NCBI GenBank assembly: GCA_034680345.1
Contig: JAXISZ010000007.1
Coordinates: 20,840 to 84,839, forward strand
Length of the DNA stretch: 64,000 bases
Reading direction: 5' to 3'
Source: SXZD01 sp034680345
Lineage (GTDB): Bacteria > Pseudomonadota > Gammaproteobacteria > Burkholderiales > Burkholderiaceae_B
In this document: piece after piece, positions 59,516 through 64,000 of the stretch
How the letters are laid out: each line of letters starts with the position of its first letter
How positions within the stretch are numbered: the first letter of the stretch is position 1
Program-made: the position numbers and the translations under genes
Notes under the pieces: generated by a model
Seen by the model: the letters and a program-made list of their open reading frames with translations, nothing else
Database searches by the model: none
Told to the model about the DNA's origin: nothing

Positions 59516-60433
59516 ATGCTTTTATCTTTTCATGAAGTTATTAAAGCGTTTGGAGCGCGCAGGGTGGTTGATCGCTTAAGCTTTCAGTTGTTTCCTGGGC
59601 AGTGTCTGGGCTTATTGGGCCCCAATGGTGCCGGTAAAACCACCACCTTGCGATTGGGGTTGGGCTTAATTGGTGCTGATTCGGGAAAAATTTCATTGCT
59701 TAATTTTTCTATGCCAGTTCAAGCAAATATTGCCAGAAGTCGGGTTGGCGTAGTACCACAAGAAGATTTATTAGACCCTGATTTTACAGTTGAAGAGAAC
59801 CTAACCGTTTTTGCCCGTTATTTTCGTATTCATCATGACATTATTGTAAAACGTTTACCCGAATTGCTTGAGTTTGCTTCGTTGCAGCGTCGGGCTAAAG
59901 AAAAAGTCACGCATTTGTCTGGTGGCCTTAAGCGGCGTCTCACTTTAGCGCGAGCGTTGGTTAACGATCCTGAATTGATTTTTTTGGATGAGCCAACCAC
60001 AGCGCTAGACCCTCAGGCAAGACATTTAATTTGGGAACGCTTGCAGCACTTGCGCGACCAAGGTAAAACCCTTCTTTTAACCACTCATTTTATGGATGAA
60101 GCGCAGCGTTTGTGCGATCAAATTTTAATTGTTGATCATGGGCGCGTCATTGCACAGGGGGCGCCACGCGATTTAATTGCTAAAACTATTGGCAGTGACG
60201 TACTAGAAATATTTGGTTTGCAAGCGCGTCAATGGGTAGATCAGTTTAAGCATGAAGATCAGGCAGCGCGTATAGAGGTTAGTGGCGAAACGGTTTTTAT
60301 TTATACCAAAACGCCACAAGTTTGGTTGCTGGCGTTGCAAAATCAAATACAGAGGATTCAATATTTGCATCGCCCTGCAAATTTAGAAGATGTTTTTTTG
60401 CGTCTTACGGGAAGGGATTTACGCGATGCATAA
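59516..60433 (+). CDS. ABC exporter ATP-binding protein (NodI-like)
   Basis: 305 residues from ATG 59516, preceded by AAAGGAG (TTG 59510 and GTG 59513 are alternatives). DRA/NodI-type ATPase: Walker A GLLGPNGAGKTTTLRLGLGLI, VGVVPQEDLLDPDFTVEENL (typical NodI wording), signature LSGGLKRRLTLARALVNDP, Walker B LIFLDEPTTALDPQ, H-loop LLTTHFMDEAQRLCD. Pairs with the ABC-2 permease downstream (8-base overlap). NodIJ exports Nod factor in rhizobia; in free-living Burkholderiales the orthologous pair has unknown substrate. Confidence 0.88.
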   Translation: MLLSFHEVIKAFGARRVVDRLSFQLFPGQCLGLLGPNGAGKTTTLRLGLGLIGADSGKISLLNFSMPVQANIARSRVGVVPQEDLLDPDFTVEENLTVFARYFRIHHDIIVKRLPELLEFASLQRRAKEKVTHLSGGLKRRLTLARALVNDPELIFLDEPTTALDPQARHLIWERLQHLRDQGKTLLLTTHFMDEAQRLCDQILIVDHGRVIAQGAPRDLIAKTIGSDVLEIFGLQARQWVDQFKHEDQAARIEVSGETVFIYTKTPQVWLLALQNQIQRIQYLHRPANLEDVFLRLTGRDLRDA

Positions 60434-61223
60434 AAAAATGGTGTTTGGTTTGATTAAACTCCAGCACAGTGCAAGCGGTGTTTTTGCAGTTTGGTATCGC
60501 AATGCCTCGGTTTGGCGAAGATTGGCTTTGCCAAGTATTTTGGGAAATGTCTTAGACCCTTTAATTGCGCTGGTTGCGTTTGGTTTTGGGTTGGGTGCTT
60601 TGATGCCTGATGTACAAGGCATTCCTTACATGGAGTATTTGGTGTGTGGTGCATTGGCTTTAAGTGCTATGAATGCAGCAACCTTTGAGGCGTTGTATTC
60701 CGCATTTACTCGAATGCATGTACAAAAAACTTGGGACGCTATTTTAAATACGCCCTTGAGTTTAACGCAGGTTGTATTAGGTGAATGGATTTGGGCCGCC
60801 ACTAAAAGTGCTATGGCTGCTGCAGCGATGCTAGTTTTTGTTATTTTTTTCGGGTTTGGTGACGTTTTAATATGGTTTAAGGTATTTTGTTTTTTGGTTT
60901 TGGGTGCTTTAATGTTTTCTGCTTTTGCTTTATGTATTAATGCACTTGCAAGAAGCTATGATTTTTTTATGTTTTATTTTACCTTGTGCGTTACGCCCAT
61001 GACTTTTTTATCTGGCGCTATTTTTCCACGAGCGCAGTTGCCAAAATTATTACAGGTGTTTGCAGATTTTTTGCCATTGTCTTTGTTGGTTGATGTGATT
61101 CGCGTCGCATTTAAGCAGCAACAGTTGGACCTAAAACCCAAAGTGCTGGCGATATTTCTTTATTCAATGGCCGCACTGCTTTTAGCTTTGCAGCTAACAC
61201 GCCGTCGTTTTTTAGTGAATTAG
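60426..61223 (+). CDS. ABC-2 type permease (NodJ-like)
   Basis: 265 residues from ATG 60426, overlapping the ATPase gene by 8 bases. Six predicted membrane helices; the conserved FGFGLGALMPDVQGIPYMEYLVCGALALSAMNAATFEALYSAFTRM region, NTPLSLTQVVLGEWIWAATKS and the ABC-2 signature FYFTLCVTPMTFLSGAIFPRAQLPKLLQ match NodJ. Substrate unknown. Confidence 0.88.
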   Translation: MHKKMVFGLIKLQHSASGVFAVWYRNASVWRRLALPSILGNVLDPLIALVAFGFGLGALMPDVQGIPYMEYLVCGALALSAMNAATFEALYSAFTRMHVQKTWDAILNTPLSLTQVVLGEWIWAATKSAMAAAAMLVFVIFFGFGDVLIWFKVFCFLVLGALMFSAFALCINALARSYDFFMFYFTLCVTPMTFLSGAIFPRAQLPKLLQVFADFLPLSLLVDVIRVAFKQQQLDLKPKVLAIFLYSMAALLLALQLTRRRFLVN

Positions 61224-61305
61224 GGTTTAGTCCGTGTTTGGTTTAGATTGGTTTTATTTGGTTATTTTTGTTCAGTGGTTATGTTTTTTTAGTTAAAGGA
61301 TGATA

Positions 61306-61635
61306 ATGTCCGAGCCTATTTTGTTGTGTTATTCAACAGCCCCTAATCTGGATATCGCGAAAGATTTAGCGCTGCGTTTGGTTCAATCTCGATTAGCAGC
61401 TTGTGTTTCAATTTTGCCTGGGGCTTTATCGGTTTATCAATGGCGTGGCGAGGTTTGTGAAAGTTCAGAGGTTTGGTTGTTGATTAAAACAACAGCGTCA
61501 TATTATTCGTCGCTACAATCTGCCTGGGTGGATTGGCATCCCTATGAGGTTCCAGAGTTGGTGGCGGTGCAGGCAACTCATGCTTTACCCATGTATCAAC
61601 AGTGGGTGTTTGAAGAAACGAGAGGGACAGATTGA
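61306..61635 (+). CDS. cutA: Divalent-cation tolerance protein CutA
   Basis: 109 residues from ATG 61306, with AAAGGA at 61295-61300 (ATG 61300 is also in frame). Trimeric ferredoxin-like protein. LLCYSTAPNLDIAKDLALRLVQSRLAACVSILPGALSVYQWRGEV, VWLLIKTTASYY and HPYEVPELVAV are family signatures. Implicated in copper tolerance in E. coli, though its role is debated. Its stop overlaps the dsbD start codon. Confidence 0.94.
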   Translation: MSEPILLCYSTAPNLDIAKDLALRLVQSRLAACVSILPGALSVYQWRGEVCESSEVWLLIKTTASYYSSLQSAWVDWHPYEVPELVAVQATHALPMYQQWVFEETRGTD

Positions 61636-63455
61636 TTTACCGTTGTTTTCTGTATTTTTATGTATTATTAGGCTTTGGTTTTCATGTTGTGTATGCACAA
61701 GATTTCTTAGAACCAGATAAAGCATTTTCAGCACACATAAGCAAAGACTCTGAGCGTTGGCAGGTGAAATTTGAAATTGCTGATGGTTACTATCTGTACC
61801 GTGACAAACTTACTGTGAATTGGGTATCTGCTGCTGCAGGTCAATCTTTGGTTTTTAATGCGCCCAGAGGGCAGTTAAAGTTTGACTCTAATTTAAATAA
61901 AGAAGTTGAAATTTTAGAGGGTCAAGTTTTGGTGGGTTTGTTATTTCAAGGTGGGCAGCCCCAAGCTGTGTCAGTGTCGTATCAAGGGTGTGCGCAGGCG
62001 GGTTTGTGTTACCCGCCAATCGAACAGGTTTTAAGCCTAACATCTAGCGAATCTGCACTCACAAATTTTATTGCCTCAACATCAACGTTAATTCCAAGTT
62101 CAACAGGCGCTCAGGGCGTGGGCGGGAGTGGCTTAAATCCATCAGCCCAATTGTCTCAAAAACTCGCCGCTGAATCGTTGTGGTTTATGTTGCCTTTATT
62201 TTTTGGCTTGGGTGTTCTGCTGGCGTTTACGCCATGTGTTTTACCTATGTTACCTATTTTGTCTGCTTTAGTGGTGGGGCAAAACAGTCGGCGTAAGCAT
62301 GCGGTTGGCTTGGCTTTGGTTTATGTTAGCGGTATGTCGCTGATTTATGTTTTATTAGGTATTGCAGCTGGGTTAACTGGCGCAAGTTTAGCAGCCAGTT
62401 TGCAACAGCCTTGGGTGTTAGGTTTATTTGCAGTAGTATTGGCTGTATTTGGGTTGGGCATGCTTGGTGCTTTTAATCTGCAAATGCCACTTGGGTTGCA
62501 AAACAATTTAAATACGCGTTTTGCTAATCTTCGGGGTGGATCTTACGGTTCTGTCTTTCTAATTGGTGCTGTATCAGCTATTTTAGTGGGGCCATGCGTT
62601 ACGCCGCCCTTGGCAGGTGCTTTGTTATATGTTTCTACAAGCGGTGATGCTTGGGGTGGCGGATTGGCCTTATTTGCTTTGGCTTGGGGGTTTGGAACAC
62701 CTTTAATTTTAGTGGCAGCGATGGCGGGTGGAATCTTACCAAAGGTTGGTTTATGGATGGATTCTGTCAAACAATTTTTTGGTTTTTTATTAATTGCTTT
62801 GGCAATTTATACTTTGGCTCCAATTTTAAAAACTCCAGTTTTTATGGCGTTTTGGGCGGTTTTTTTTATGGTTTGTGCCGCTGTTTTGGGTGCTTTTCAA
62901 AGCATATCGAAGTGTGCTGGTGTTTGGGAGCGTTTGCGTCAGGGGTTGGCCTGGGCTCTCTTGGTTTTAGGTATTTTACAAGCCATCGGTGCTGCTTCAG
63001 GGGATGAGGATGTTTTTATGCCTTTGGCCCATAGCAAGTTTTTAGCTCGTAGTATTACTGCACAGGGGAAAATTTCAGAGCTTGCGCAGAATAAGACCTC
63101 TTCACAATTGCCATTTGTTCATGTTTCTAGCGCTGAAGTTGATATGGTTCTGAAGCGTTTGAATCAACCCGCTTTTTTAGATTTTTACGCTGATTGGTGT
63201 GTGGCTTGCAAAGAGATGGAGCGTTTTACGTTTAGTGATGCTGAGGTTCAAGCAGCGTTAAAAGGGATTGTGTGGTTGCAGGTGGATGTTACTAACAACA
63301 CCCCTGAAGACCAAGGTTTATTGAAGCGCTACCAGTTATTTGGTCCGCCTGGCATTGTTTTTTTTGATGCACAAGGACAAGAGATAATGGGTGCTCGTGT
63401 TGTCGGGTTTCAAGACGCGAAACAATTTCGTCAAACAGTTGCGCGTGTTTTTTAA
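61632..63455 (+). CDS. dsbD: Thiol:disulfide interchange protein DsbD
   Basis: 607 residues starting at TTG 61632, nested in the cutA stop (TTGA), with GAGGG upstream. Signal peptide, N-terminal periplasmic domain with the Cys pair in YQGCAQAGLCYPP (about residues 120-132), eight-helix membrane domain with LAFTPCVLPMLPILSALVVG and AILVGPCVTPPLAGALLYVS (redox Cys pair), and a C-terminal thioredoxin domain with DFYADWCVACKEME. Transfers electrons from cytoplasmic thioredoxin to the periplasm, which serves cytochrome c maturation and protein disulphide repair. All three Cys pairs are intact. Confidence 0.95.
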   Translation: MIYRCFLYFYVLLGFGFHVVYAQDFLEPDKAFSAHISKDSERWQVKFEIADGYYLYRDKLTVNWVSAAAGQSLVFNAPRGQLKFDSNLNKEVEILEGQVLVGLLFQGGQPQAVSVSYQGCAQAGLCYPPIEQVLSLTSSESALTNFIASTSTLIPSSTGAQGVGGSGLNPSAQLSQKLAAESLWFMLPLFFGLGVLLAFTPCVLPMLPILSALVVGQNSRRKHAVGLALVYVSGMSLIYVLLGIAAGLTGASLAASLQQPWVLGLFAVVLAVFGLGMLGAFNLQMPLGLQNNLNTRFANLRGGSYGSVFLIGAVSAILVGPCVTPPLAGALLYVSTSGDAWGGGLALFALAWGFGTPLILVAAMAGGILPKVGLWMDSVKQFFGFLLIALAIYTLAPILKTPVFMAFWAVFFMVCAAVLGAFQSISKCAGVWERLRQGLAWALLVLGILQAIGAASGDEDVFMPLAHSKFLARSITAQGKISELAQNKTSSQLPFVHVSSAEVDMVLKRLNQPAFLDFYADWCVACKEMERFTFSDAEVQAALKGIVWLQVDVTNNTPEDQGLLKRYQLFGPPGIVFFDAQGQEIMGARVVGFQDAKQFRQTVARVF

Positions 63456-63617
63456 ATGACATGATTTGGTTTTGGGTAATTTTTCTCTGAATTTTTTATC
63501 ACCTAACGTAGGTATATTTTTTTGCGGTATTTTCCTTCAAGCTTTTGTTAATTAAGTTTTTTTAATACAACATTAGATCATATCTACAAATGATCTTGGC
63601 TTGAAGGGAAATGAAGT

Positions 63618-64000
63618 ATGCCAGCTCCAACCATCACAACGGTACAGTTGTCTGCAACCGGACGCAATGCTCAAAATTGGCTGAAGGCCGGTTCTGTTGT
63701 TACTGCCACAGTTAACTTTTCTGAAGCTGTGTTTGTTAACGGTATGCCATTGTTGAATTTGGCAGTTGGCACAGGCACGGTACAAGCTAGGTATTTATCT
63801 GGTTCCTCATCAAAAACTGTATCTTCAAACGCTTTGAAGTTTGTATTCACTGTGGGTTCCGGTTTGTTCGATAGCGACGGTATTGCTTTGTCTGCAAATG
63901 CATTGAGTTTAAGTGGCAGCGCCAGCATTCGGAATGCTTCTTCACAAATGGCCGTAAGCACCATGAGCAGCACGCCAGTGTTTAGCGATTTTAAAGTTGA
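63618..64000 (+). CDS. Ig-like repeat protein, start of a probable large adhesin (partial)
   Basis: Open frame of 127 codons running off the right edge, start ATG 63618 with GAAGGGAAATGAAG upstream. No signal peptide: the protein begins directly with MPAPTITTVQLSATG. One bacterial Ig-like domain is visible (AGSVVTATVNFSEAVFVNG, LLNLAVGTGTVQARYLSGSS, ALKFVFTVGSGLFDSDGIAL, ALSLSGSASIRNASSQMAV), the pattern seen in giant repetitive adhesins. Such proteins often leave the cell by type I secretion through a C-terminal signal. The rest is outside the window. The 162-base gap after dsbD holds no gene. Confidence 0.7.
   Translation, partial: MPAPTITTVQLSATGRNAQNWLKAGSVVTATVNFSEAVFVNGMPLLNLAVGTGTVQARYLSGSSSKTVSSNALKFVFTVGSGLFDSDGIALSANALSLSGSASIRNASSQMAVSTMSSTPVFSDFKV

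Noticed and set aside
59501..61223. NodIJ-like genes as evidence of nodulation
   Set aside because: The pair is widespread in non-symbiotic Burkholderiales and no nod genes for lipochitooligosaccharide synthesis are present.
1..64000. CRISPR arrays, tRNA or rRNA genes, prophage modules
   Set aside because: None were recognised on either strand; no regularly spaced repeats or phage structural genes were seen.

Overview
The window reads as one continuous stretch of a beta-proteobacterial chromosome, most probably order Burkholderiales. I infer this from gene order: rsmI/yraN/SIS isomerase/dolP, the DUF3108-moeB-ctp-envC-gpmA-rhodanese-grxC-secB-gpsA-trmL-comF run, and the coxB-ctaD-small protein-cox11-DUF2970-coxC-DUF2909-SURF1-ctaA-ctaB-sco-rpoH run. 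Cysteine-poor DksA, a short PDZ-less GspC divergent from gspG, and Mg-type HemB fit the same assignment. The DNA is visibly AT-rich for that order (composition not computed). TTG start codons are frequent, several of them nested in a TTGA stop/start overlap. No genus is claimed. No rRNA, tRNA or CRISPR was seen.

Layout. 0-3.6 kb: HU, then dolP/gmhA-diaA/yraN facing rsmI (envelope quality control, LPS heptose or replication timing, 16S rRNA methylation). 3.6-7.8 kb: a metal-themed minus-strand set made of a ZnuD-type TonB receptor, a DUF2946 membrane protein, a DksA with only one of the four zinc-finger cysteines, and a COG0523/CobW GTPase. 8-11.9 kb: aceK (glyoxylate-shunt switch), a secreted alpha/beta hydrolase and HMG-CoA lyase. 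11.9-23.2 kb: a complete type II secretion locus (GHIJKLMNDEF on minus, C divergent), mostly translationally coupled; no prepilin peptidase lies inside. 23.1-34.8 kb: conserved housekeeping genes as listed above, interrupted between gpsA and trmL by a degraded IS30-family relic and two unknown small genes. 35-44.4 kb: the aa3-type cytochrome c oxidase structural and assembly genes, including a 41-residue assembly peptide and two Sco-type copper proteins. 44.6-45.5 kb: rpoH with a perfect CIRCE element in its 5' region. 45.7-51 kb: a FadN-like beta-oxidation protein, a HutC-type GntR regulator and an Atm1-like ABC exporter. 51.3-56 kb: aspartase plus a GltIJKL acidic amino acid importer, which together would import aspartate and deaminate it to fumarate. 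56-58.5 kb: hemB, engB and a diheme cytochrome c4. 58.55-59.43 kb: an internally deleted IS30-family element with both inverted repeats and an extra repeat copy. 59.5-63.5 kb: a NodIJ-like ABC exporter, cutA and dsbD. From 63.6 kb: the beginning of a probably very large Ig-like repeat protein cut by the window edge.

Most of the window is ordinary core genome and I see no convincing undescribed multi-gene system. The items most worth a second look are the CIRCE-rpoH arrangement, the nested RNA structure upstream of the znuD-like gene, the two IS30 remnants that break otherwise conserved synteny, the degenerate BioC-like methyltransferase, and the signal-peptide-less Ig-like protein at the right edge.
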